DNA of 64,000 bases from an uncultured Rhizobium sp. (GTDB taxonomy: Bacteria > Pseudomonadota > Alphaproteobacteria > Rhizobiales > Rhizobiaceae), in the NCBI GenBank assembly GCA_945952045.1, contig CAMFHE010000015.1, positions 1-64,000 of the forward strand. Direction: 5' to 3'. Below are positions 36,988 to 47,100 of the stretch, one piece after another. Position 1 is the stretch's first letter, and each line of letters starts with the position of its first letter. A model generated the notes under the pieces. The model was not told where the DNA came from. It made no database searches and saw only the letters and a list, made by a program, of their open reading frames with translations. A program made the position numbers and the translations under genes.

Positions 36988-36991
36988 TCCC

Positions 36992-38614
36992 GTGCTAACA
37001 GCCCGGCAAAGGCTGGTTGCATTAACGGGTGGCGGGCTCGCGCTCGCCGCTCTTTTCCTGTTCGTCGGGCTTGCGATTGCCAAACTCGTCGCCTTCGGCG
37101 GCTGGGCGGCGGCGCTCGCCGTCGTCAGCGATCGCTATATTCTCGGCGTCCTGCAATTCACACTGTTTCAGGCGCTGCTCTCGACGGTGCTGTCCATCCT
37201 GTTCGCCATTCCGGTGGCGCGGGCGCTGGCGCGGCAACGCAGCTTTAAAGGCCGCATCTGGCTGGTGCGGCTGCTCGCCGTGCCCATGGGCCTGCCGGCG
37301 CTGATCGGCGCGCTCGGCCTGATCGCCGTCTGGGGGCGGCAGGGCGTCGCCAATCAGGCCCTTGCCTTCCTCGGCCTGAGCGAACCCGTCAGCATCTACG
37401 GGCTGACCGGCATCCTCATCGCCCATGTCTTTTTCAACATGCCGCTCGCCTGCCGTTTCCTGTTGATCGGGCTGGAGCGCATTCCCGGCGAATACTGGCT
37501 GATATCGGCGTCACTGGGATTGCGCGGGCGCGATGTCTTCCGCTTCATCGAATGGCCGGTCATGCGCCGCATCCTGCCGGGCGTCGCCGGGCTGATCTTC
37601 ATGCTCAGCGCCACGAGTTTCACCCTGGTGCTGACGCTCGGCGGCGGGCCAAGGGCGACGACGCTGGAAGTGGCGATCTACCAGGCGCTGCGCTTCGATT
37701 TCGAGCCGCCGCGCGCCGTCGGCCTGGCGCTGATGCAGATCGCTGTCACCGCCGTCATTCTGGCGATCATCGCCCTGCTGCCCGCCCCGGACGACCGTGG
37801 CCTGACCATTGGCAAGCCGGTCCGGCGGCTGGATGCCGGTCGGACGGGCGCACGCCTCGCCGATACGCTCGCGATTGGCCTCATGCTGGTCTTCACGGCC
37901 TTGCCGCTGTCTGCCGTGCTCATCGCCGGCCTGCGCTCCGACCTCACCAAACTTATCGGCGAACCCATCGTCCATGAGGCGGCGCTGACCAGCCTCGTCC
38001 TGTCCTTGTCGGCGGGCTTGATGGCGGTGGTCACCGCGCTGGCCATCGTCCGCGCCCAGCAGGCGGCGGCGGGCGGTGGAATTTTTCTGCGCGGGTTTTC
38101 GCTGCTTCTGTCGGCATCCTCGGCGCTGGTGCTGCTGGTGCCGCCTATCGTGCTGGCGACCGGCTGGTTTTTGATGCTGCTGCCGGCGGGCGATGTCGGC
38201 GCCTTTGCCGCGCCGCTGGTGGCGACGATCAATGCCGCCATGTCCCTGCCCTTCGTCGTCAGACTGATCGGCCCCGCCTATCGCGAACACCGCATCCGCA
38301 CCGGCAGGCTGGCCGCCAGCCTCGGCCTTTCCGGCTGGACGCGATTGCGGCTGATCGACTGGCCGGGCCTGCGCAAACCGCTCTTGATGGGCCTGTCCTT
38401 CGCCATGGCCCTGTCGCTCGGCGATCTCGGCGCGGTGGCGCTGTTCGGCTCCGACAATCTGATGACCCTGCCCTGGCTCGTCTATAGCCGCATGGGCAAT
38501 TACCGCACCGCCGATGCCGACGGGCTGGCGCTGTTGCTCGGGCTGATCTGCCTGGCGCTGACCGTCGCCGGCACCCTGCCCCGCGCCGAAACTTCAGAGG
38601 ACAAGGATCGATGA
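36992..38614 (+). CDS. thiP: Thiamine ABC transporter permease
   Basis: The 540-residue protein has two fused permease halves, each with about six helices. Both have an EAA-like loop (WLISASLGLRGRDVFRFIEWP near residue 170; RLAASLGLSGWTRLRLIDWPG near 440), as expected for ThiP. The start is GTG at 36992, four bases after the thiB stop. The stop overlaps the thiQ start (ATGA), so translation is coupled. Length fits the family. Confidence 0.94.
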   Translation: MLTARQRLVALTGGGLALAALFLFVGLAIAKLVAFGGWAAALAVVSDRYILGVLQFTLFQALLSTVLSILFAIPVARALARQRSFKGRIWLVRLLAVPMGLPALIGALGLIAVWGRQGVANQALAFLGLSEPVSIYGLTGILIAHVFFNMPLACRFLLIGLERIPGEYWLISASLGLRGRDVFRFIEWPVMRRILPGVAGLIFMLSATSFTLVLTLGGGPRATTLEVAIYQALRFDFEPPRAVGLALMQIAVTAVILAIIALLPAPDDRGLTIGKPVRRLDAGRTGARLADTLAIGLMLVFTALPLSAVLIAGLRSDLTKLIGEPIVHEAALTSLVLSLSAGLMAVVTALAIVRAQQAAAGGGIFLRGFSLLLSASSALVLLVPPIVLATGWFLMLLPAGDVGAFAAPLVATINAAMSLPFVVRLIGPAYREHRIRTGRLAASLGLSGWTRLRLIDWPGLRKPLLMGLSFAMALSLGDLGAVALFGSDNLMTLPWLVYSRMGNYRTADADGLALLLGLICLALTVAGTLPRAETSEDKDR

Positions 38615-39324
38615 CGACCATCCGGCTGGAAAACGTCATGCTGACGCTGGGCGACAAACACTTCCATTTCGACACGGAGATCGCCGGCGGCGCGATCACC
38701 GCAATCACCGGCGCCTCCGGCTCCGGCAAGTCGACGCTGCTCAACCTGATCGCCGGTTTCGAGGCGCCTGCCAGCGGACGCATTATCGTCGATGGCAAGG
38801 ATATTTCGCGCCTGCATCCGGCCGAACGACCGGTGTCGCTGATTTTCCAGGACAACAATCTTTTCGGCCATCTCGACCTGTTCACCAATATCGGCCTCGG
38901 TATCAGCCCCTCGCTCAAACTCTCCGCCGCCGACCGCCAGGCGATTTCGGCGGCGCTAACGCGTGTCGGGCTCGCCGGTTTCGAAAAACGCCTGCCGCCG
39001 ACCCTGTCGGGCGGCGAGCGCCAGCGCGCCGCCTTTGCCCGCGCGCTGGTGCGCAACCGGCCTCTTTTGCTGCTCGACGAACCTTTCGCCGCCCTCGATC
39101 CCGGCCTGCGCGGCGCCATGGCGGCGCTGCTTGTCGATCTTCATCGGGAGAGCGGCAACACCATCCTCATCGTTACCCACGACCCCGACGAAGTGGCGCG
39201 GCTGGCAGACCATGCCCTGTTCATCGAGGACGGTCATATTCTCGTTCATGCGCCGACGGCAGTCTTCCTGCAACGCCGCGACAATCCCGGCCTTGCCGCC
39301 TTTCTGGGCGTAAATTCCGCCTGA
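38611..39324 (+). CDS. thiQ: Thiamine ABC transporter ATP-binding protein
   Basis: The 237-residue ATPase has Walker A TGASGSGKSTLLNLIAG near residues 34-50, Q-loop LIFQDNNLFGHLD near 78, signature LSGGERQRAAFARAL near 132 and Walker B LLLLDEPFAALDPG near 152, followed by the switch His in VTHDPDE. All catalytic residues are intact. It energises thiamine uptake through ThiP. It is the last gene of the operon. Confidence 0.95.
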   Translation: MTTIRLENVMLTLGDKHFHFDTEIAGGAITAITGASGSGKSTLLNLIAGFEAPASGRIIVDGKDISRLHPAERPVSLIFQDNNLFGHLDLFTNIGLGISPSLKLSAADRQAISAALTRVGLAGFEKRLPPTLSGGERQRAAFARALVRNRPLLLLDEPFAALDPGLRGAMAALLVDLHRESGNTILIVTHDPDEVARLADHALFIEDGHILVHAPTAVFLQRRDNPGLAAFLGVNSA

Positions 39325-39630
39325 TCGAATCGAGGTCACGCGTTTTTGCCGCACCGCCACAATTCGGACGCCCGGTCGTGGAATGGCAGAAGCGCAAACC
39401 GTGGCAGTGGAAAGCGAAAATGCTCTTGTGAGATGCTTGCTAAAATACAACGCCGCCATAATTAAACGATACCTCGCTATGCAACGGCTGGTGAAATCGG
39501 CTACAGCAGAATTTCGCCACGGGAGAAGCTCTGGTTGCTTTGTAGGTATTCATCCGCACGCCATGCGGGCAATGCCGACCGAAGCTATAGCCCGCGACAC
39601 GAGAGACCGTTGAACGACACACTGGACAGC
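39325..39630. other. 306-bp intergenic region before the M48 protease gene
   Basis: There is no supported gene. A possible promoter for the protease is CTTGCT (39436-39441), a 17-bp spacer and TAATTA (39459-39464), resembling the rhizobial CTTGAC-N17-CTATAT pattern weakly. The middle of the region (39420-39480) is richer in A and T than the surroundings. Confidence 0.4.
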
Positions 39631-41160
39631 ATGACCACGCGCGCGGCCGAGTTTTCAAGCCCTGTGACCCTTCGCACTTCCGTTGCGCGCGGGCCCGCTT
39701 TCCTGCGCCGCGCGGCACCTCTGCTGATGGTCTCCATGCTGCTTGCCGGCTGCCAGTCGGTGATGGAGCAGACCTACGAACCGAGCGTCGCGCCGTCCAA
39801 CAATCCGCAGATCGTCGAGGAAGTCCAGAAGAACGACCCTCGCGCCCAGATGGGCGCGCGCGAGCATCCGCGCATCGTCGCCAGCTATGGCGGCGAATAC
39901 AAGGATGCGCGTACCGAGCGCCTCGTCGCCCGCATCACCGGCGCGCTCACGGCGGTTTCGGAAAACCCGAACCAGTCCTATCGCATCACCATTCTCAATT
40001 CGCCGGCGATCAACGCCTTTGCGCTTCCCGGCGGTTATCTCTATGTGACGCGCGGCCTGCTGGCGCTCGCCAACGACGCCTCGGAAGTCGCCGCCGTCCT
40101 GTCGCATGAGATGGCGCACGTCACCGCCAATCACGGCATCGAGCGCCAGAAGCGCGAAGAGGCAGAGGTCATCGCCAGCCGCGTCGTCGCCGAGGTCCTG
40201 TCCAGCGACCTCGCCGGCAAGCAGGCGTTGGCGCGTGGAAAACTCAGGCTCGCCGCCTTCTCCCGCCAGCAGGAGCTTCAGGCCGATGTCATCGGCGTGC
40301 GCATGCTCGGCGAGGCCGGCTACGACCCTTACGCCGCCGCCCGCTTCCTCGATTCCATGGCCGCCTATAGCCGCTTCATGTCGGTCGATCCGGAAGCCGA
40401 CCAGAGCCTCGACTTCCTGTCCAGCCACCCCAATTCGGTGCAGCGCATCGAGCTGGCGCGCCGTCATGCCCGCAATTTCGGGCCTGAAGGCCAGACCGGC
40501 GATCGCGGGCGCGGCTATTATCTCGACGGCATCGACGGCCTGCTCTATGGCGACAGCCCGCAGGAAGGCTATGTTCGCGGCCAGACCTTCATGCACGGCA
40601 ATCTCGGCATTCGTTTCGACGTTCCCGCCGGTTTCCAGATCGACAACAAGGTGGAAGCGGTGCTGGCGACCGGCCCCGGCGACATTGCCGTGCGGTTTGA
40701 CGGCGTCGCCGACAGCAGCCGCACCAGCCTGACCAATTATATTTCCAGCGGCTGGGTGACCGGCCTGCTACCGGAAACCATCCAGCCGACCACCGTCAAC
40801 GGCATGGAAGCGGCGACCGCGCGCGCTCAGGCCGAGCGTTGGGATTTCGACGTCACCGTCATCCGCAACGGCAACCAGATCTTCCGCTTCCTGACGGCAG
40901 TGCCGAAGGGAAGCCCGGCGCTGGAAACCACCGCCAATGCGCTGCGCGCCAGCTTCCGCCGCATGACGCCAGAAGAAGCCGCCTCGCTGAAGCCCTTGCG
41001 CATCCGCGTCGCCACCGTCCAGCCCGGCGAAACCATTTCGACGCTGTCGGCCCGCATGATGGGCACTGACCGCAAGCTCGACCTGTTCAAGCTGATCAAC
41101 GCCCTGCCCAGCGGCGCCACGATCGCTCCCGGCGACCGGGTCAAGCTGATCTCGGAATGA
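39631..41160 (+). CDS. M48 family metalloprotease lipoprotein (BepA/LoiP-like) with LysM-like C-terminus
   Basis: The 509-residue protein has a lipoprotein signal ending MLLAGC near residue 45 and a zinc protease domain with AAVLSHEMAHVTANH (HExxH, about 163-177) and the third ligand in RQQELQADVIG near 218. The last 60 residues (VATVQPGETISTLSARMMG with LFKLINALPSGATIAPGDRVKLI) look like a divergent LysM module. It is probably outer-membrane anchored in the periplasm, for quality control of outer-membrane proteins. The ATG at 39631 is chosen; a TTG at 39610 is an alternative. Confidence 0.9.
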   Translation: MTTRAAEFSSPVTLRTSVARGPAFLRRAAPLLMVSMLLAGCQSVMEQTYEPSVAPSNNPQIVEEVQKNDPRAQMGAREHPRIVASYGGEYKDARTERLVARITGALTAVSENPNQSYRITILNSPAINAFALPGGYLYVTRGLLALANDASEVAAVLSHEMAHVTANHGIERQKREEAEVIASRVVAEVLSSDLAGKQALARGKLRLAAFSRQQELQADVIGVRMLGEAGYDPYAAARFLDSMAAYSRFMSVDPEADQSLDFLSSHPNSVQRIELARRHARNFGPEGQTGDRGRGYYLDGIDGLLYGDSPQEGYVRGQTFMHGNLGIRFDVPAGFQIDNKVEAVLATGPGDIAVRFDGVADSSRTSLTNYISSGWVTGLLPETIQPTTVNGMEAATARAQAERWDFDVTVIRNGNQIFRFLTAVPKGSPALETTANALRASFRRMTPEEAASLKPLRIRVATVQPGETISTLSARMMGTDRKLDLFKLINALPSGATIAPGDRVKLISE

Positions 41161-41162
41161 AA

Positions 41163-41189
41163 AAAGCGCCGGATGCGATCCGGCGCTTT
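41163..41189. terminator. Bidirectional terminator between M48 gene and rpoH
   Basis: AAAGCGCCGGAT and ATCCGGCGCTTT form a perfect 12-bp stem with a 3-nt loop, flanked by A-run and T-rich ends. It serves the convergent genes on both sides. Confidence 0.85.
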
Positions 41190-41212
41190 CTCTCAAATGC
41201 ATTTCAGCAGTC

Positions 41213-42076
41213 TCAGGCCAGTTCGGCCATCATCGGATCGGCGGTCACAAGCGCGTTGCGCAGCTTTTCCAGCGCCCGGCTTTCGATCTGGCGGACGCGT
41301 TCCTTGGAGATGCCGAGATCGGCGCCGAGTTCTTCCAGCGTTGCGCCCTCGTCGACGAGGCGGCGGGCCTGGATGATGCGCATCTCGCGTTCGTTGAGGT
41401 GGCCGAGCGCTTCCTTGAGCCAGACACGCCGACGCTCGGTATCGATGACCATCGACACCTGTTCGTCCGGCAAGGGCTCTTCGCTGGCCAGCATGTCGAG
41501 ACGCTCGCCGCTATCGGCATCGCCAGAGATCGTCGGGCTCTGCAACGAGGTGTCGTTGGCAGAGAGGCGCGCATCCATGGTCTGCACGTCGGCAAGGCTG
41601 ACCCCGAGGGCCGCTGCGATTTCCTCATGGATCGCCTGCGCCGTCAGCTGACTGTCCCCGCGCGCCAGCTTGGCGCGCAGGCGGCGCAGATTGAAGAACA
41701 GCGCTTTCTGCGCCGAGCTGGTGCCGCCGCGCACGATCGACCAGTTGCGCAGGATATAATCCTGCATCGAGGCGCGAATCCACCAGGAGGCATAGGTCGA
41801 GAAACGGACTTCGCGATCCGGCTCGAAACGGGCAGCCGCCTCCAGAAGGCCGACATAGCCTTCCTGCACGAGATCGCTCATCGACAGGCCGAAATGGCGG
41901 AACTTGCCGGCCATGGACACGACCAGCCGCATATGGGCCATGGCGATACGATTGCGCGCCATCTGGTCGGCGCGCTCCTTCCAGCGCACGGCGAGATCAT
42001 GCTCCTCCTCGCGGGCGAGATAGGGTGCAGCCATGGCGATCTTGATCATCCGCCGATCCGCAGACATGGTTTTCAT
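41213..42076 (-). CDS. rpoH: RpoH-type sigma-32 factor (RpoH2-like)
   Basis: The 287-residue sigma factor has region 2 with DLVQEGYVGLLEAAARFEP near residue 68 and FSTYASWWIRASMQDYILRN near 90. The RpoH box SSAQKALFFNLRRL follows near 120, and region 4 has LEELGADLGISKERVRQIE near 250. Rhizobia carry two rpoH genes; the N-terminus MKTMSADRRMIKIAMAAPYL is like the RpoH2 type, active in oxidative and photo-oxidative stress, but that sub-assignment is from memory. GGAGAG precedes the ATG at 42076. Confidence 0.9.
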   Translation of the reverse strand: MKTMSADRRMIKIAMAAPYLAREEEHDLAVRWKERADQMARNRIAMAHMRLVVSMAGKFRHFGLSMSDLVQEGYVGLLEAAARFEPDREVRFSTYASWWIRASMQDYILRNWSIVRGGTSSAQKALFFNLRRLRAKLARGDSQLTAQAIHEEIAAALGVSLADVQTMDARLSANDTSLQSPTISGDADSGERLDMLASEEPLPDEQVSMVIDTERRRVWLKEALGHLNEREMRIIQARRLVDEGATLEELGADLGISKERVRQIESRALEKLRNALVTADPMMAELA

Positions 42077-42210
42077 GCATCTCTCCACGAATGGCCGGCT
42101 CCTTGAAAAAACCGCCGGCACGCCACGATACCTGGGCAAGGCTTCAGAGGCGAAAGGGAGACGCTTCACGGCCATTGCGACCTGAAAACGCGCGAAGTGC
42201 AAAAAAGTTT

Positions 42211-42240
42211 CAAATAAAAAACCCGGCGCATGGCCGGGTT
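42211..42240 (-). terminator. Rho-independent terminator after carD
   Basis: On the minus strand AACCCGGC and GCCGGGTT form an 8-bp stem with a 5-nt loop, followed by TTTTTATTT, 30 bp after the carD stop. Confidence 0.85.
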
Positions 42241-42268
42241 CTTTAAAAAACGGAAGAGGGCGCTAATT

Positions 42269-42838
42269 TTACGCCGCTTCGTCCTGGGAGTCGTCCTCAT
42301 CGATCGTCTTGCCGCGCTTGGGACCTTTGGCAAGATGGGTTTCGACAAGACGAACCGCTTCGGTTTCGGACATCTTGTTGACAGCGGCGATTTCGCGCGC
42401 CATGCGGTCGAGAGCGGCTTCGTAAAGCTGGCGCTCGGAATAGGACTGCTCGGGCTGGTTCTCGGCACGATAGAGATCGCGCACGACTTCCGCGATGGAA
42501 ATCAGGTCGCCCGAATTGATCTTGGCATCATATTCCTGTGCACGGCGAGACCACATGGTCCGCTTGACGCGCGCCTTGCCCTGCACCACTTTCAACGCGC
42601 GTTCGACGAAATCGGTCTCCGACAGCTTGCGCATGCCGATGCTGACGGCTTTCGCGACCGGCACCTTCAAACGCATCTTGTCCTTGTCGAAATCGATAAC
42701 AAAAAGCTCCAGCTTCATGCCAGCAACTTCCTGCTCCTCGATGGCGCTGATCGTGCCAACGCCATGGGCGGGGTAAACGATTGCTTCACCAGTCTTGAAG
42801 CCGTGGCGCGTTGAAGATTTTTTCTGCTGGGTCGTCAT
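42269..42838 (-). CDS. carD: CarD family transcriptional regulator
   Basis: The 189-residue protein has the CarD/TRCF RNA-polymerase-interacting Tudor-like domain at the N-terminus (FKTGEAIVYPAHGVGTI, residues 16-32, and ELFVIDFDKDKMRLKVPV). A helical C-terminal DNA-binding part contains MWSRRAQEYDAKINSGD and EVVRDLYRAE. CarD proteins bind RNA polymerase beta and stabilise open promoter complexes, especially at rRNA genes. The ATG at 42838 is preferred over a TTG nine bases upstream. It lies between rpoH and fdxA. Confidence 0.94.
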   Translation of the reverse strand: MTTQQKKSSTRHGFKTGEAIVYPAHGVGTISAIEEQEVAGMKLELFVIDFDKDKMRLKVPVAKAVSIGMRKLSETDFVERALKVVQGKARVKRTMWSRRAQEYDAKINSGDLISIAEVVRDLYRAENQPEQSYSERQLYEAALDRMAREIAAVNKMSETEAVRLVETHLAKGPKRGKTIDEDDSQDEAA

Positions 42839-43223
42839 GCGTTTCAAAAACTCCCTGTTACGAACCCGGCGGGGCCGCCGGGGCCGGGTCAGTCAGGCCC
42901 GAATGAAACGGAGCCACCGGAAAGGCTGGCTCCACATCTGGTCCGTCCAAACGCGCGCAAAAAGAATCCCCCATCGCGATTTGTAACCGACAGCCAAAGT
43001 GCTTGTTGTCACGGAACCGCGCCTAGGTTATTCGTTGCTTTCGTGATGGTTTTGGGCACGCAAATGCCACAATGTGGATCAGTGTTTCGGACACTACCAC
43101 AAAAATATGAGGAAATCAATAATTTGCTTTGCCCGTGTCGGAACGGACACTTGGCTGGCGGTTGCCCGCCAGCGCTATTGATTCGCAATGATTAACTCGC
43201 GACTCACCCGTTCAGGCGAGGCC
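42839..43223. other. 385-bp intergenic region between carD and fdxA
   Basis: It holds the carD promoter region (minus strand) and the end of the fdxA transcript. A hairpin GCTGGCGG/CCGCCAGC at 43154-43173, about 50 bp beyond the fdxA stop, may end that transcript though no T-run follows. No gene or clear promoter hexamers were seen. Confidence 0.45.
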
Positions 43224-43562
43224 TCAATCGCCCGAACCGGGGTTCGCGGAGAAAAATTTTTCGAACTTGCCTTCGACGCCGTCCATTTCCTTGGCCTCCG
43301 GCAGCGCGTCGCGCTTGACGGTGATGTTGGGCCAGATGGAAGCGTATTCGGTGTTGATCTTGAGCCATTTGTCGAGACCCGGCTCGGTATCCGGCTTGAT
43401 CGCCTCGGCCGGACATTCCGGCTCGCAGACGCCGCAATCGATGCATTCGTCAGGATGGATGACGAGGAAATTCTCGCCCTCGTAGAAACAGTCGACCGGG
43501 CAAACCTCGACACAATCGGTATATTTGCAGCGAATGCAGTTGTCTGTCACGACATACGTCAT
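43224..43562 (-). CDS. fdxA: Ferredoxin FdxA (7Fe-8S type)
   Basis: The 112-residue protein begins [20 protein letters not shown] and has cysteine clusters [17 protein letters not shown] and [12 protein letters not shown], the pattern for one 3Fe-4S and one 4Fe-4S centre. A C-terminal extension of about 50 residues is typical of FdxA. It is a soluble electron carrier; its partner is unknown. The start at 43562 gives the family length. It lies 200 bp downstream of the S4-domain gene in the same direction. Confidence 0.96.
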   Translation of the reverse strand: MTYVVTDNCIRCKYTDCVEVCPVDCFYEGENFLVIHPDECIDCGVCEPECPAEAIKPDTEPGLDKWLKINTEYASIWPNITVKRDALPEAKEMDGVEGKFEKFFSANPGSGD

Positions 43563-43761
43563 GATGAACTCCAGAATGAACCGTGCGGACGCAGCGCCAC
43601 GCAAACGCCACGCCAAGGATGGGCAGGAAGACGCCGGTCGGCAAAAGCTCTGACCCCGCGAATCCGCGTCAGGTCAGCACGTAACGCCTTTGCGGTCGCA
43701 TATCAAGAATGTTTCGTGCCGATTTCGCCGCCGTTTGAAATCCTATTCCAAACCTCGCGCC

Positions 43762-44169
43762 TCACGGCTCGTCGGACTCCTGCAGACGATCGAGCGCCCG
43801 GCGTTCCTTCTTTGTCGGACGACCGCTTCCCGGCGCGCGCAACGCCTGTTCGAAAGGTGTGTGGCGTTTCGCCGCATCGGCGGGCGGCGACAGGTCTTCG
43901 TAGAGAAGCTGGGCCTCGGGGAAAGGCCCGCGCCGCTCGCCCGGCAGCTTGACCAGAAGCACGAGATCGCGCCGTTCGAGCGCCAGCTCAACACGGTCGC
44001 CGGGCTTGACGGCGTGGCTCGGCTGAACGACGCGCTCGCCGTTGATGCGCACCAGCCCCGACTGGATCTGGGACTGGGCCAGCGAACGCGACTTGGCCAT
44101 GCGGGCAAAGAACAGCCACTTGTCGATGCGCTGGCGCGAACCGGTCTGTGGCTGCTTTTCGTCCGTCAT
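43762..44169 (-). CDS. S4 domain RNA-binding protein (HslR/Hsp15-like)
   Basis: The 135-residue protein starts with an S4 domain (QRIDKWLFFARMAKSRSLAQ at residues 13-32, then GLVRINGERVVQPSHAVKPGD) and a basic C-terminal tail (RPTKKERRALDR). Hsp15-like proteins bind 50S subunits carrying stalled nascent chains. It starts three bases after the stop of the large helicase gene, so both are probably translated together and act on RNA. Confidence 0.9.
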   Translation of the reverse strand: MTDEKQPQTGSRQRIDKWLFFARMAKSRSLAQSQIQSGLVRINGERVVQPSHAVKPGDRVELALERRDLVLLVKLPGERRGPFPEAQLLYEDLSPPADAAKRHTPFEQALRAPGSGRPTKKERRALDRLQESDEP

Positions 44170-44172
44170 GAT

Positions 44173-47100
44173 TTACTTCTTCATCTGCTCCTTGAGGGCA
44201 GCCAGCTTTGCGAAAGGCGAATCCGGATCGATCGGCTTTTCCTTGCGCGGCGGCTTGGCCTCGAAGCGGGCCGGCTGCGAACCGCGATCGTTGCGGTCGC
44301 GGCGATCCTGGCGGTCGGAGCGCTCGCCGCGTCCACCCTGATCCCCACGGCCACCCTCGCGCGGCTTGAACTTGTTGTCGGGACGGTCGCCGCCACGACG
44401 GTTGTTGTCGCGACCCTCGCGGTTGCCCTCACGGCCACCCTCGCGGTTTTCACGACGCTCGCCATCCTGTCGGGCATTGTTGTCGCCGGCGCCGCGATTG
44501 CGGTTCTGCTGCGCACGACGGTCGCCCTGATTACGCTGCTGGCCGCGCTGATTGTCGTTGCGGCCACCCGGACGCCACAACAGCACCGGCTTCGGCTCGG
44601 CCAACTCTTCCGTGGAAACGGCGGCAGCGGCCTCCTCTGTGGTGGCAGGAGCCTCCACAGCCGGCGCGGCTTCCGCCTCGGCGGCCGGTTCGTCGGCATC
44701 GTCGTGATCGGCAACGGCAGCCGATTCGGCCTCGACGGCAGGGGCAGCCACGGCTTCGCCCGTTTGCGCCGCGAGATGGGCAGCGGCCTCTTCCGGCTTC
44801 ACGGCATCGGCGCGGTAACCAAGACCCTTGAGGATCTCTTCCATGTCATCGGGCGTCGCGCCGAGGATGGAGAGCATCGCCGTCGTCGTAGTGAAACGGC
44901 GGCCGTCATAGGCGCCGTCCGGCCGCGGCGTGGTGCCGGGCTTCCACTGCAGGAGCGGACGGATGAGGTCGGCGAGACGCTCCAGAATGTCGATGCGCAC
45001 GGCGCGCTTGCCGAGGAAACGGAAACCGGCAAGCTTGTAGAACATACGCTCGAAGCCGGGATCGGTCACGATCGAGGTGCGGCCGGCTGCCAGCGCCGGG
45101 ATCAGGTCGCCATAGCCCGGCTTGTCGAGGCCGTCATTCTTCAGCGCCCAAAGCAGGGTGATGAGTTCGGCCGGCGCCGGCTTCAACAGCGCCGGCATGA
45201 AGATGTGGTAAGCGCCGAAGCGAACGCCATAACGGCGGATCGAAGCGCGCGCTTCCTGATCCAGCGACTTGACGTCGTCGGTGACGTCGCGGCGGAACAG
45301 GACGCCGAGGTTTTCGACGAGCTGGAAGGCTAGACCTTTGGCGAGGCCCTGCAGGTCTTCGGCGCGCGAGAGATCGTCGAGCGGCTTCAGCACCGTCGAG
45401 ATGTGATAGTTCACGAAACGCTCGACGCGGGCTGCGACATGCTCGCGGGCATTGCCCGTCAGCTGTTCGTCGGCCAGCAGGATGACGCGCGGGCGCATGA
45501 CGTGATCGGTCGCAGCCAGGCGCGCGACGGGATCGCCAAGCCAGCGCACGGTGCCATCGGCCGACAGGGCCAGATCGCCATTGCCGCTGGCATGCAGGCG
45601 CGCGGCGCGCGCCTCGAATTCGAGCGCCAAAGCCTTCTGCGCCGCAGCCTGCACGGCGCGCGCATCCGGGCCTTCGGCCCCGGCGACGGTCGTGAACCGA
45701 AAGCCGGCCAATTGTCCCACATGATGTCCTTCGACGAAGACATCGCCATTCACACTGATTTCAGCTTCCAGCATCGCATTCTCTCTCAGGCGCTTCATGA
45801 GCACAGATGTCCTGCGATCAACAAAGCGGTTCGTCAACCTTTCATGTAACGCATCGGACAATCGATCCTCGATTTCCCGCGTCTTTTCTTGCCAGTGTGT
45901 CGGATCGGCAAGCCATCCCGGCCTGTTGGACACATAGGTCCAGGTCCTTATCTGCGCGATTCGCGCCGAAAGCGTGTCGATCTCACCATCGGTGCGATCC
46001 GCACGGCGCACCTGTTCGGCAAGAAAATCTTCATTCACCGTTCCGAACCGGACGAGGTCCGAAAACAGCGACGAGATCAGATCCGCATGCTGGGCGGGCG
46101 TGATGCGCCGGTAATCCGGCAGCGCACAGGCCTCCCACAGCTTTTCCACCCTTTCCGGCGACGTGGCAAGATCGTTGATTTCGGGGTAGCGCGCAAGATG
46201 TTCCAGCGCCTGCTGGTCGATCGCCGGAAGGGCGCGCGCAAGGCCGGCAATTTTCGGCGGCGCCTCAAGGCTTCTGCGCAGCGCCGGGATGCTTGCAAAA
46301 TCGAATTGCTTGCTGCGCCATTGCAGAACGCGCACCGGATCGAAGTGGTGACTTTCGATCTGCTGGACCAGTTCCTGGTCGAAGGGATCGACCTGCCCCG
46401 TCACTCCGAAGGTGCCGTCGCGCAGGTGACGGCCGGCGCGGCCGGCAACCTGGGCAAGTTCGGCCGGATTGAGATTGCGAAACTGGTAGCCGTCGAATTT
46501 GCGATCCTGGGCGAAGGCGACGTGGTCGACATCGAGATTGAGGCCCATGCCGATCGCATCCGTGGCGACCAGATATTCGACGTCGCCGGACTGGTAGAGA
46601 CCGACCTGCGCATTGCGGGTGCGCGGGCTCAGCGCCCCCAGCACCACGGCGGCGCCACCGCGCTGGCGGCGGATCAGTTCGGCGATGGCATAAACCTCGT
46701 CGGCCGAAAAGGCGACGATGGCCGTGCGCTGCGGCAGGCGGGTGATCTTCTTCTGGCCGGCGTAGAAAAGCTGCGACAGGCGCGGGCGCTCGACGACGGT
46801 CAGGCCCGGCAGCAATTGCTCGAGGATCGGCCGCATGGTCGCGGCACCCAGAAGCAGCGTCTCGTCGCGACCACGCAAGTGCAGGATGCGGTCGGTAAAG
46901 ATGTGGCCGCGCTCGAGATCGCCGGCAAGCTGCACTTCGTCGATGGCGACGAAGGCGGCGCGGGTCTCGCGCGGCATCGCCTCGACGGTGCACACCGAAT
47001 AGCGCGCGCCCTGTGGGGCGATCTTTTCCTCGCCGGTCACCAACGCCACATGCTGCGCGCCGACCCGTTCCACGAGGCGCGTATAAACCTCGCGCGCAAG

